Shown here: positions 1 to 6,407 of the stretch, in pieces
Numbering within the stretch: the stretch's first letter is position 1
How the letters are laid out: each line of letters begins with the position of its first letter
Assembly: GCA_025938035.1 (NCBI GenBank)
Contig: JAICQE010000113.1
Location: forward strand, 1-14,840
DNA from: Vicinamibacteria bacterium
GTDB taxonomy: Bacteria; Acidobacteriota; Vicinamibacteria; Vicinamibacterales; UBA2999
Direction: 5' to 3'
DNA: 14,840 nucleotides
Program-made: the position numbers and the translations under genes
The notes under the pieces: generated by a model
Seen by the model: the letters and a program-made list of their open reading frames with translations, nothing else
The model's database searches: none
What the model was told of the DNA's origin: nothing

Positions 1-445
1 CAACGAACACCAGACCCGCCACTTCGGTCGGGTATTCGAGTTGATACAAACGGACGTACACCCCGCCCATCGACGCTCCAACCAGCACGTAGGGTGGCTT
101 TTCCCCCGCCGCCGCAAGCGCCGCGTGCAGATCGCGCACGATGCGCGCAGGCGTGTCGACTTCGCCCCGCGGCTCACTCCATCCCGACCCCGCACGGTCG
201 TAGGAGCAGACACGGTTGCGTCGCGCGACTTCCGGCTGCACGAGCGACCAATCGATTGCAAAAGCGCCGGCGCCGGCCTCGAGAATGATCGTCGGCGAGC
301 CTGCGCCGCTGCAGATGAAGTGGAGTGTGCGCCCGCCAACGTCGATAAGGCGCCCGGGAGGCGGGCCGATGTCGCTGTCCTGCTCTGGCGCCACGGCCGC
401 CGACAGGACTGCGGCGGCCAGCACCAGCGCAGTGGTGTGGTTCAC
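1..445 (-). CDS. Secreted alpha/beta hydrolase, 3' end cut by window edge
   Basis: The frame opens with GTG at 443-445 and runs off the left edge without a stop, giving the first 148 residues. Residues 1-20 form a short hydrophobic signal peptide-like segment. The mature part fits the alpha/beta-hydrolase fold: a strand ending around the FICSGAGSP stretch (43-51), the SYDRAGSGWSEP stretch (81-92) typical of the family, and the nucleophile elbow GASMGG at 123-128 with Ser125 as the expected nucleophile. The acid and histidine of the triad lie outside the window. The substrate cannot be told from sequence. The GTG overlaps the TGA of the upstream gene by 4 bp (GTGA), so translation is probably coupled and the gene belongs to the ECF sigma operon. 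Fold is confident; specific function is unknown. Confidence 0.85.
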   Translation of the reverse strand, partial: MNHTTALVLAAAVLSAAVAPEQDSDIGPPPGRLIDVGGRTLHFICSGAGSPTIILEAGAGAFAIDWSLVQPEVARRNRVCSYDRAGSGWSEPRGEVDTPARIVRDLHAALAAAGEKPPYVLVGASMGGVYVRLYQLEYPTEVAGLVFV

Positions 446-1167
446 TTGGCGACTTTCAGCGTGACGTCAACCTTGACCACTTCACCGGTCACACGATCCG
501 CGGCAGCCGTGAACTGACGCGTCTGGCCGTCGCGAAGCACCAGGGTGTTTTCTGCCTCGAAGTTCCGGATCACAGGAGCGCAGCTCGCTGCACTGTTGCA
601 AGTCGCCGGCGGCTGAACCACGGACCGTTCGCCAACGCTGACGTAGACACTGAACCTTCCGTCGCCCAGCGGCTTCGCGAGACAGTCGATATTGGTGCCG
701 ACGTCCCGGTAGTTGTAAGTAGCCAGTGGGTTCGCTGCGGGCTTGCCGTCAGCGCCGACAGGCGTAAAGGTAGACGAAGGCACTGCGACGTTCGCTCCCA
801 TGCGGAGCTTGGTTACCTGCGTATCCTCGCCGGCGTTCACGGCGAGAAAGTACGGCAGGCTGCTGATCCTCTTGTCGTTTTGATAACGGGAGATCACGAC
901 CTCCACGTCCACAGGGATCAGCTCTCTGCGCTTTGCTTCGATCTGTCGAACACGCTCTTCGTCGGCACGCCTCGCCTCTTCCGCGACCTTCTGCTGCGCG
1001 CGAGCCACGGCTTCCGCCTGTTGCGCCGCCATTCGGGCCATCGCGTCCATGGCCGCCTTCTCTTCCGCGGCCTCTTTCTCCGCAGCCGTTGCCGGCTTCT
1101 GCTGCGCATCCACAGAGGCAGCGACGGTCAGAACGACAGCCGCCAATGTCATCAGATAGCGTTTCAC
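442..1167 (-). CDS. Secreted coiled-coil protein of unknown function
   Basis: This 241-residue protein is not one I recognise. The start is taken as GTG at 1165-1167, which overlaps the TGA of the upstream membrane protein by 4 bp and places a clean signal peptide (KRYLMTL then hydrophobic residues, ending in VDAQQ near residue 23) at the N-terminus; the longer open frame up to 1323 has no such feature. Residues about 27-82 are rich in Ala, Glu, Lys and Gln and should form a charged coiled coil. The C-terminal half (about 83-241) looks like a beta-rich domain, with three cysteines in the CLAK and TCNSAASC stretches. It probably acts outside the cytoplasmic membrane. Its place behind an ECF sigma factor and a membrane protein suggests an envelope role, which is inference. 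Confidence 0.8.
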   Translation of the reverse strand: MKRYLMTLAAVVLTVAASVDAQQKPATAAEKEAAEEKAAMDAMARMAAQQAEAVARAQQKVAEEARRADEERVRQIEAKRRELIPVDVEVVISRYQNDKRISSLPYFLAVNAGEDTQVTKLRMGANVAVPSSTFTPVGADGKPAANPLATYNYRDVGTNIDCLAKPLGDGRFSVYVSVGERSVVQPPATCNSAASCAPVIRNFEAENTLVLRDGQTRQFTAAADRVTGEVVKVDVTLKVAK

Positions 1168-1748
1168 CACTGACCTTCTCCTTGTCTCTCGACGCGCGCC
1201 AGCGGCGGCAGCGGGTCGATCACCAGTGACCCAATGGCGAGAGGCGTCATTTCTTCCTCGCCCAGCGCCGGAACCACCTTCTCCTGGGCCACCGTGCCAT
1301 CGGCAACGGCCGCCGCAAACCACGCAAACGCGAGCCGATCTTCCTCCGCGAACTGCACGGGACTGAGCTGCAACGGGAGCGTGTGCGGTTCGGTTCGCTC
1401 CACAGCCGCCTTCGGCGCACGGGGCGCGCTCGCATGTGACGCCTGGGGCGCTGTGCGGGCTTCAGCCGCCGGCACTGGAACCTCCACAACCTGTGAGTGG
1501 ATCACCTGCGGCCGCGCCGTCTCCTCGCGTATGAACTGGGGAACGACAACAGCCAGCACGATCCCCACAATCGCAACACCGGCAAGTGGTTCAAATGAGA
1601 GACGCCACGCCGACCGCTGCGGTTCAGCGGCGATTCGGGTCCGCACCCGCGCGAGGAACTCCGCGGACGGCTCGATGCCGACAGCCGACTCGATCTCGCG
1701 ATCGAGCTGTGAATCATTCAGCGGCTGCGATCGTCCTGTGACATCCAT
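1164..1748 (-). CDS. Single-pass membrane protein, probable anti-sigma factor
   Basis: The 194-residue product has a hydrophilic N-terminal part (1-53), one strong membrane segment at about 54-72 (PLAGVAIVGIVLAVVVPQF) and a Pro/Ala-rich extracytoplasmic part. That layout, plus a 31-bp overlap with the upstream ECF sigma gene, is what membrane anti-sigma factors look like. The zinc-type HxxxCxxC motif of ZAS-domain anti-sigma factors is absent: the protein has no cysteine. The role therefore rests on gene order and topology, not a recognised domain. The stop overlaps the start of the next secreted protein by 4 bp. It could instead be a membrane protein merely regulated by the sigma factor. Confidence 0.7.
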   Translation of the reverse strand: MDVTGRSQPLNDSQLDREIESAVGIEPSAEFLARVRTRIAAEPQRSAWRLSFEPLAGVAIVGIVLAVVVPQFIREETARPQVIHSQVVEVPVPAAEARTAPQASHASAPRAPKAAVERTEPHTLPLQLSPVQFAEEDRLAFAWFAAAVADGTVAQEKVVPALGEEEMTPLAIGSLVIDPLPPLARVERQGEGQW

Positions 1749-2338
1749 GACAATGCGTCCTTCAACTGTTGGCGGGCGGCGAACAGCCGCGATTTGACGG
1801 TGCCTTCCGGAAGTTCGAGCAGCGCCGCCACTTCCTTGATGTCGTGTTCCTGGATTCCGGCGAGCACGATGACGACGCGCAGCTTTTCAGAGAGCCCATC
1901 GATCGCGCGCCAGAGATGCGCTGCGCGTTCGTGCGCTTCAAGGCCGACCTGCCCGCCTTCGCAGGATGCGTCGGCGGGTCCGCCGTAGCCGTTGGCGGAG
2001 GCGGAAAGGTCGGCCGCAGCCGCGCGCAATTCACGAGCCGCCCGCCGGCGGTTTGTGCGCTGACGGTCGAGGGCCATCCGCCAGGTCATCCGCACCAGCC
2101 AGGCGCGAAAACGGTCGCGGTCGCGCAGCTGGCTGAAGCTCCGGTACGCCTTCGCGAACGCTTCCTGCGCGACGTCCTCGGCGTCCTCGCGGTTGCGAAG
2201 CACGCTGTAGGCAACGCGCACTGCCAGGGTGGACGACTCGACCAGGCGGGCTTCGAACTCGTGCGCCAGCGCCTGATCCACGGTCAGGCCGCGGTCCCAG
2301 GCGTGAAGTTGCGGAGCCACCTCGGCGCGATCATGCAT
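1718..2338 (-). CDS. ECF-type RNA polymerase sigma factor
   Basis: This 206-residue protein is an extracytoplasmic-function sigma factor, which directs RNA polymerase to a small set of promoters, usually envelope-stress genes. Region 2 spans about residues 35-100, with the core-binding stretch NREDAEDVAQEAFAKAYRSF (49-68) and the promoter-melting part FRAWLVRMTWRMALDRQR. Region 4 spans about 148-200 and carries the helix-turn-helix in EVAALLELPEGTVKSRLFAA. Between them is an Ala-rich linker. ATG at 2336-2338 gives the full family length; a second ATG at 2332-2334 is out of frame. It heads a compact operon with a probable anti-sigma factor and two secreted proteins, which are likely part of its regulon. 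No promoter could be picked out with confidence upstream. Confidence 0.93.
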   Translation of the reverse strand: MHDRAEVAPQLHAWDRGLTVDQALAHEFEARLVESSTLAVRVAYSVLRNREDAEDVAQEAFAKAYRSFSQLRDRDRFRAWLVRMTWRMALDRQRTNRRRAARELRAAAADLSASANGYGGPADASCEGGQVGLEAHERAAHLWRAIDGLSEKLRVVIVLAGIQEHDIKEVAALLELPEGTVKSRLFAARQQLKDALSWMSQDDRSR

Positions 2339-2368
2339 GTCGCTTCACCGGGCTAGACGCCATGGACC

Positions 2369-2390
2369 GGCGGCTGGTTCGGTGGCCGCC
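2369..2390. other. GC-rich hairpin in the ribBA to sigma-factor gap
   Basis: GGCGGC at 2369-2374 pairs with GCCGCC at 2385-2390, and two further G-T pairs reduce the loop to six bases. On the minus strand it lies downstream of ribBA and upstream of the sigma gene. No T-run follows on either strand, so it is not a standard intrinsic terminator. It may be incidental or a weak operator or attenuator. The rest of 2339-2393 shows nothing else recognisable. Confidence 0.3.
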
Positions 2391-2393
2391 AAA

Positions 2394-2470
2394 GTTGGTA
2401 GTTGGATGGTTGGATAGTTCGTAGCTCCGTTCCTTTACTACCAACTACTAACTATCCAACTACCTAACTA
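2394..2470. repeat. TAGTTGG-type imperfect inverted repeat, no cargo
   Basis: An AT-rich, low-complexity stretch sits between ribBA and the sigma gene. The left arm (about 2394-2424) is built from GTTGG/TAGTT units; the right arm (about 2438-2470) is its imperfect complement, about 26 of 31 positions pairing by eye with one or two gaps. The loop, about 2425-2437, reads TAAAGGAACGGAG on the minus strand. Its right end contains the TAG stop codon of ribBA (2468-2470, minus). The composition is sharply unlike the GC-rich genes around it. As RNA it would form a long hairpin after ribBA, which might protect or end the transcript. A MITE-like or REP-like origin is inferred. Confidence 0.75.
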
Positions 2471-3721
2471 AACGGACGACAACCGATGACCGAGCTTGTC
2501 CTTTTTCGCCTTCAGATACTTGCGCGTTGACTCGTTGGCCGGAATCTCCAGCGGCACGGCCTCCGAGACCGCCAGGCCGTAGCCCTGGAGGCCGACGAAT
2601 TTTCGCGGGTTGTTCGTCAGCAGCCGCATCGTCTTGACGCCAAGGTCGCTGAGGATCTGCGCGCCGATGCCGTAGTCGCGCTGATCGGCCTTGAAACCGA
2701 GGCGTTCGTTCGCCTCGACGGTATCGAGCCCCTGATCCTGGAGCTCGTACGCCCGGATCTTATTGGCCAGCCCGATCCCGCGCCCCTCCTGGTTCAGGTA
2801 GAGCAGGACGCCGCGACCTTCTTCGGCGATGCGGCTCATCGCCGTCTCGAGCTGCGCGCCGCAGTCGCACCGCGCGGAATGGAACACGTCGCCCGTCAGA
2901 CACTTCGAGTGGACGCGGACGAGCACGTCCTTGCCCTCGCCGATGTCGCCGCGGACCAGGGCGACGTGCGTTTCGCTGTCCAGCTGATTCGCGTAGGCGA
3001 AGATCCTGAACGCGCCGTGCTCGGTGGGCAGCTCCGCGTGCGCGACCCGCTTCACCAGCCGCTCGGTCTGCATGCGGTACTGGATCAGGTCGGCAATCGT
3101 GATGATCAGCAGGCCGTGCTTCTTCGCGAACTTCGTCAGCTCCGGCACGCGCGCCATCGTGCCGTCCTCGTTCATGATTTCGCAGATCACTCCCGCCGGA
3201 TAGAGACCTGCCATGCGCGCCAGGTCGACGGCGGCTTCTGTCTGCCCGGCCCGAACGAGCACGCCGCCGTCGCGCGACCGCAGCGGCGACACATGGCCAG
3301 GACGCGCCAGATCGGAGGGTTTCGTCCGCGAATCGATCGCCGCCATCACCGTTGCGGCGCGATCGGCGGCGGAAATGCCCGTGCTGACGTCGTTCTTGGC
3401 ATCAATCGGCACGCAGAACGCGGTGCCGAACGGTGTCGTGTTGGCGTTGACCGCGAGCGGGATTTCCAGATCGTCGAGCCGCTGGCCGGTCATCGACAGG
3501 CAGATCTGGCCACGCCCGTACCGCGCCATGAAGTTGATCGCCTCGGGCGTGACCTTCTCCGCCGCGATCGTCAGGTCGCCTTCGTTCTCGCGATCCTCAT
3601 CGTCCACGACGATGATCATCCGGCCGGCGCGGATCTGCTCGATGGCATCGTCTATCGACGCAAACGGACCGTGCTTGCGGGCGCCTTTGGCGATTCGAAT
3701 CTTCGAGTTCTTCGTCGTCAT
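2468..3721 (-). CDS. ribBA: Bifunctional DHBP synthase / GTP cyclohydrolase II
   Basis: The 417-residue enzyme supplies both riboflavin precursors: the N-terminal domain makes 3,4-dihydroxy-2-butanone 4-phosphate from ribulose 5-phosphate, the C-terminal domain opens GTP. The RibB part (about 20-220) has the acidic metal loop DDEDRENEGD at 40-49, TPFGTAF, and STGISAADRAATV. The RibA part (about 225-410) has zinc cysteines Cys274, Cys285 and Cys287 (CLTGDVFHSARCDC), NQEGRGIGL and LTNNPRK. The stretch that in E. coli RibB carries the metal-binding His reads RAGQTEAAVDL here, with Gln160 in its place. I chose ATG at 3719-3721; the nine extra upstream codons in frame are encoded by a repeat. It is last of the rib genes, 26 bp after ribE, and the stop TAG lies in the adjacent inverted repeat. 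ribH is not in this window. Confidence 0.97.
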   Translation of the reverse strand: MTTKNSKIRIAKGARKHGPFASIDDAIEQIRAGRMIIVVDDEDRENEGDLTIAAEKVTPEAINFMARYGRGQICLSMTGQRLDDLEIPLAVNANTTPFGTAFCVPIDAKNDVSTGISAADRAATVMAAIDSRTKPSDLARPGHVSPLRSRDGGVLVRAGQTEAAVDLARMAGLYPAGVICEIMNEDGTMARVPELTKFAKKHGLLIITIADLIQYRMQTERLVKRVAHAELPTEHGAFRIFAYANQLDSETHVALVRGDIGEGKDVLVRVHSKCLTGDVFHSARCDCGAQLETAMSRIAEEGRGVLLYLNQEGRGIGLANKIRAYELQDQGLDTVEANERLGFKADQRDYGIGAQILSDLGVKTMRLLTNNPRKFVGLQGYGLAVSEAVPLEIPANESTRKYLKAKKDKLGHRLSSV

Positions 3722-3727
3722 GTTAAA

Positions 3728-3790
3728 GGTCCGCCTGAAGGCGGACACTACGTACGGCTTCGGTCCGCCTCAAGGCGGACACTACGTACG
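3728..3790. repeat. Two tandem GTCCGCC palindromic repeats in ribE/ribBA junction
   Basis: Two 29-bp copies, 3728-3756 and 3762-3790, lie 34 bp apart and differ at one base. Each holds a near-perfect hairpin: GTCCGCCT, a 2-base loop, AGGCGGAC (3729-3746 and 3763-3780), then ACTACGTACG. The second copy and part of the first lie inside the 3' end of ribE; the remainder fills the gap before ribBA. The layout resembles REP-type elements of other bacteria. On the ribBA mRNA the first hairpin ends 7 nt before the start codon and holds the only purine-rich AGGCGGA stretch, so it could limit ribBA initiation; that effect is inferred. Confidence 0.8.
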
Positions 3791-4353
3791 ACGTACTTGC
3801 CCACGACATCGCACTCTACATTCACCGGAGCACCGGCGGCGAGCGAGCCGATGTTGGTGTGCGCCAGAGTGAACGGAATGATCATGACATCGAAATGGTC
3901 CGGGCCGAGAGCCGCGACCGTCAGGCTCACACCATCGAGGGCGACCGACCCCTTGGGCACGAAAAACGGCGCAAGTTCGGGCGGGAATGCCACTTTCAGC
4001 CAGCGGGCGTCACCCTCCACGCGCACCTCGCGGATGGTCCCGATGCCGTCGACATGTCCCTGGACGAAATGACCGCCGAACCGGCCGTTCGCAGCCATCG
4101 CCCGCTCCAGATTCACCGGCTGTTCGGCCTGTACGCTGCCAAGGGTCGTGACGCGCGCCGTCTCCGGGCCGATGTCGGCGGCAAACCCGGTCGCGTCGCG
4201 CTGCGAGACCGTCAGGCACACGCCGTTTACCGAGACGCTCTCGCCGTCGGACAGATCGGCGGCCATATCCGTCTGAATCGCGATCCGCAGACCGGCCGCG
4301 GTTCGTGAAATCCCGCCCACGCGCCCGACGGTTTCAATGAGGCCGGTGAACAT
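3748..4353 (-). CDS. ribE: Riboflavin synthase alpha subunit
   Basis: The 201-residue enzyme dismutates two molecules of 6,7-dimethyl-8-ribityllumazine to riboflavin and the pyrimidinedione that is recycled. It starts with the invariant MFTGLIE (ATG at 4351-4353) and holds two lumazine-binding barrels: the first with VNGVCLTV and GGHFVQGHVD, the second with ALDGVSLTV and FDVMIIPFTLAHTN. This start overlaps the end of ribD by 20 bp; the longer open frame upstream is ribD antiframe. The protein ends normally as far as VVGKYVVR, but the last dozen residues (SVRLEADRSRT) and the TAG stop are encoded by the tandem palindromic repeat. The tail lies beyond the conserved fold, so activity is probably kept. 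Confidence 0.96.
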   Translation of the reverse strand: MFTGLIETVGRVGGISRTAAGLRIAIQTDMAADLSDGESVSVNGVCLTVSQRDATGFAADIGPETARVTTLGSVQAEQPVNLERAMAANGRFGGHFVQGHVDGIGTIREVRVEGDARWLKVAFPPELAPFFVPKGSVALDGVSLTVAALGPDHFDVMIIPFTLAHTNIGSLAAGAPVNVECDVVGKYVVRSVRLEADRSRT

Positions 4354-5431
4354 ATCCTTCGATGAGGACGTCGGGCCCGAGCGCTTCGACGCGCCGGTCG
4401 AACAAGGTACAGGTCGAAAACGCGCGGCTCTCGAGCAGCACCCCGCCTTCGCCGAGCACCACCGGCGCCACGTAGAGTTGGACGTAGTCGGCAAGCTTCG
4501 CGTCCCAGAGCGCCGCATGGAGTGCGGCGCCGCCTTCGATCAGAATGCTCTGCACCTCGCGCGACCCGAGCTCGCGAAGCGCCGCCTCCACGCCGGGCAG
4601 CGCCGGCGCGATCACCGTCGCTCCTGCTTCCGTTAGCGCAGCAGCACGCGTGCCGTCGTGTCGCAGCGCCTCCTCCGTCGTCAGCACCACGACGGGACCG
4701 TCGGCCAGTGTGTCGAAGACCCGCGCCGCCGGTGGCGTTCGCAGCCGCCGGTCGAAGATGACGCGCATGAGCGGGCGTTCGCGAAAGAACTCGCGCACCG
4801 TCAACAAGGGATCGTCAACGAGGACGGTTTCGGAGCCGACGCCCACCGCATCCACCCACGCGCGGTCGTACTGTGCCCTGCGGATCGCAGCCGCCGATGT
4901 GATCGCGGTCCGGCATCCCGGCGCGGCGCTGATCCGGCCGTCGATGCTGGCCGCGGCCTTGAGAATGACGAAGGGCCGGCCGTCGCGGATCGACGTCAGG
5001 AACGGCTGATTCAACCGGGCGGCGGCCTCGCGGCCGACACCGACCGTCACCACGATCCCGTGTTCGCGCAGCAACGCGAGCCCCCGTCCGTTGACCTGCG
5101 GGAACGGGTCCTCCATAGCCGTCACGACGCGCCGGATGCCGGCGTCGATGATCCGGCTGGTGCACGGGCCGGTTCGGCCCGTATGCGCGCAGGGCTCCAG
5201 CGTACAGTACAGCGTCGCGCCACGGGCAGCCTCGCCGGCTTCGTTCAGTGCGTGAACCTCGGCGTGCGGCTCTCCCGCGCGCTCGTGCGATCCCTGTCCA
5301 ACCAGGACCCCGTCGTTCGAAACAATGCACGCCCCGACAAGCGGGTTCGGCGTCGTGCGGCCGAGGCCGCGCCGTGCGCACTCGAGCGCGCGATTCATCC
5401 AGCGCGCGTCTGTCTCGGCCAGCGCTACCAC
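4334..5431 (-). CDS. ribD: Bifunctional pyrimidine deaminase/reductase of riboflavin synthesis
   Basis: The 365-residue protein deaminates the GTP-derived pyrimidine and then reduces its ribose with NADPH. The deaminase domain (about 8-150) has TPNPLVGACIV, HAE at 56-58 with the proton-shuttling Glu57, and zinc cysteines Cys81 and Cys90 in PCAHTGRTGPC. The reductase domain (about 155-360) begins FVILKAAASIDGRI, contains DAVGVGSETVLVDDPLLTVR and ends with ILIEGGAALHAALW and YVAPVVLGEGG. The start is GTG at 5429-5431, overlapping the ftsY stop by 7 bp; its end overlaps ribE by 20 bp. Translational coupling from ftsY through ribD to ribE is likely. No FMN riboswitch is possible directly upstream because ftsY occupies that space. 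Confidence 0.96.
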   Translation of the reverse strand: MVALAETDARWMNRALECARRGLGRTTPNPLVGACIVSNDGVLVGQGSHERAGEPHAEVHALNEAGEAARGATLYCTLEPCAHTGRTGPCTSRIIDAGIRRVVTAMEDPFPQVNGRGLALLREHGIVVTVGVGREAAARLNQPFLTSIRDGRPFVILKAAASIDGRISAAPGCRTAITSAAAIRRAQYDRAWVDAVGVGSETVLVDDPLLTVREFFRERPLMRVIFDRRLRTPPAARVFDTLADGPVVVLTTEEALRHDGTRAAALTEAGATVIAPALPGVEAALRELGSREVQSILIEGGAALHAALWDAKLADYVQLYVAPVVLGEGGVLLESRAFSTCTLFDRRVEALGPDVLIEGYVHRPH

Positions 5432-6348
5432 TTGTCCTGGAAGAGCGCGTCGACGTATTCCTGCGCGGAGAACGGGATCAGATCCTCGAGGCCTTCGCCG
5501 ACGCCGACGTATTTGATCGGCAGCTTCAGATCGTTGGCAATCGCCACAGCCACGCCCCCCTTGGCCGTGCCATCGAGCTTGGTCAGCACGATCCCGGTGA
5601 CGCCGGCGACGCTGGTGAACTCGCGCGCCTGCTGCACGCCGTTCTGCCCGACGGTGGCATCGAGGACGAGCAGCACTTCGTGCGGCGCCCCCTCGGCGGC
5701 CCGCGCCGCCACGCGCCGAATCTTGTCCAGCTCGTTCATCAAATTCACGCGGTTATGAAGCCGGCCAGCGGTATCGATCAGAATCGGATTGCGGTTGCGC
5801 GCCCTGCCCGACTGGATGGCGTCGAAGACCACGGCCGCCGGATCGGATCCTTCCTTCGCGCGGACGATGTCCACGTTGGCGCGCCTGGCCCAGATCTCGA
5901 GCTGCTCGACCGCTGCCGCACGGAACGTGTCGGCAGCGCAGATCAGCGGCTGGTTCCCCTCGCTCTTGAGCAGGTTCGCGAGCTTTCCCACCGTGGTGGT
6001 CTTGCCGGTGCCGTTCACCCCGACAATCAGCGTGACATGCGGGCGGTGACCGTTCGACAACGGCGCGTCGACGCTGTCGAAGACCTGCCGGATTTCCTCC
6101 TTCACCAGATCGCGCAGGCTCTCGCCTTTCCTGCTGCGCTGCCTCACGGCGGTGACGATGCGCTCGGTCGCGGCGATGCCGACGTCGGCCGAGACGAGGA
6201 GTTCTTCGAGCGCCTCGATCGTGTCGACGTCAACCGGCCGCGTGCGTTGTTCAACCGTGTCGGCCTGTTGAACGATCTCGTCAAACCGGCCGACGATCTG
6301 CTGTTTCGTGCGGCTTAAGCCCTCGCGTAAACGATCAAGGAATCCCAA
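5425..6348 (-). CDS. ftsY: Signal recognition particle receptor FtsY
   Basis: FtsY is the SRP-family GTPase that docks ribosome-SRP complexes at the membrane. The NG domain has the P-loop GVNGTGKTTTVGKLA (110-124), the DTFRAAAVEQL insertion-box stretch (140-150), DTAGRLHNR (192-200), TKLDGTAKGG (256-265) and the C-terminal YVGVGEGLEDLIPF (280-293). The start is uncertain: there is no ATG or GTG near the expected place. TTG at 6346-6348 gives MGFLDRLREGLSRT, very like other FtsY N-termini, and a 307-residue protein. This TTG, and any purine-rich ribosome site, lie in an AT-rich GGGATTTGGG-type repeat; the open frame upstream of it translates repeat and then gpsA in the wrong frame. No N-terminal acidic A domain is present, as in short FtsY proteins. 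Confidence 0.94.
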   Translation of the reverse strand: MGFLDRLREGLSRTKQQIVGRFDEIVQQADTVEQRTRPVDVDTIEALEELLVSADVGIAATERIVTAVRQRSRKGESLRDLVKEEIRQVFDSVDAPLSNGHRPHVTLIVGVNGTGKTTTVGKLANLLKSEGNQPLICAADTFRAAAVEQLEIWARRANVDIVRAKEGSDPAAVVFDAIQSGRARNRNPILIDTAGRLHNRVNLMNELDKIRRVAARAAEGAPHEVLLVLDATVGQNGVQQAREFTSVAGVTGIVLTKLDGTAKGGVAVAIANDLKLPIKYVGVGEGLEDLIPFSAQEYVDALFQDKW

Positions 6349-6402
6349 ATCCCAAACCCCAAATCCCAGATCAATCGCAAATCTGAAATCCAAAATCTCA
6401 AA
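6341..6402. repeat. GGGATTTGGG-type repeat array between gpsA and ftsY
   Basis: On the minus strand this stretch is a degenerate array of 6- to 8-base units (GGGATTTGGGGTTTGGGAT, ATTTTGGATTTCAGATTT). It fills nearly the whole gap between the gpsA stop (6408-6410) and the ftsY coding region. It is AT-rich and strand-asymmetric (G and T on the coding strand) in an otherwise GC-rich region. The probable ftsY TTG start lies inside it. Runs of G spaced by T could in principle form a G-quadruplex in the mRNA, which is speculation. Confidence 0.7.
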
Positions 6403-6407
6403 TGGCC

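Noticed and set aside
2369..2390. Intrinsic terminator after ribBA
   Set aside because: The hairpin has no T-run on either side and lies beyond the inverted repeat; kept only as a weak structural feature.
2879..4072. Long plus-strand open frame opposite ribBA and ribE
   Set aside because: It is a codon-bias shadow of the rib genes with no recognisable motif, and it runs through the palindromic repeats.
5425..5500. FMN riboswitch upstream of ribD
   Set aside because: ribD overlaps the ftsY stop, so no leader exists, and no RFN-like conserved stretch was seen there.
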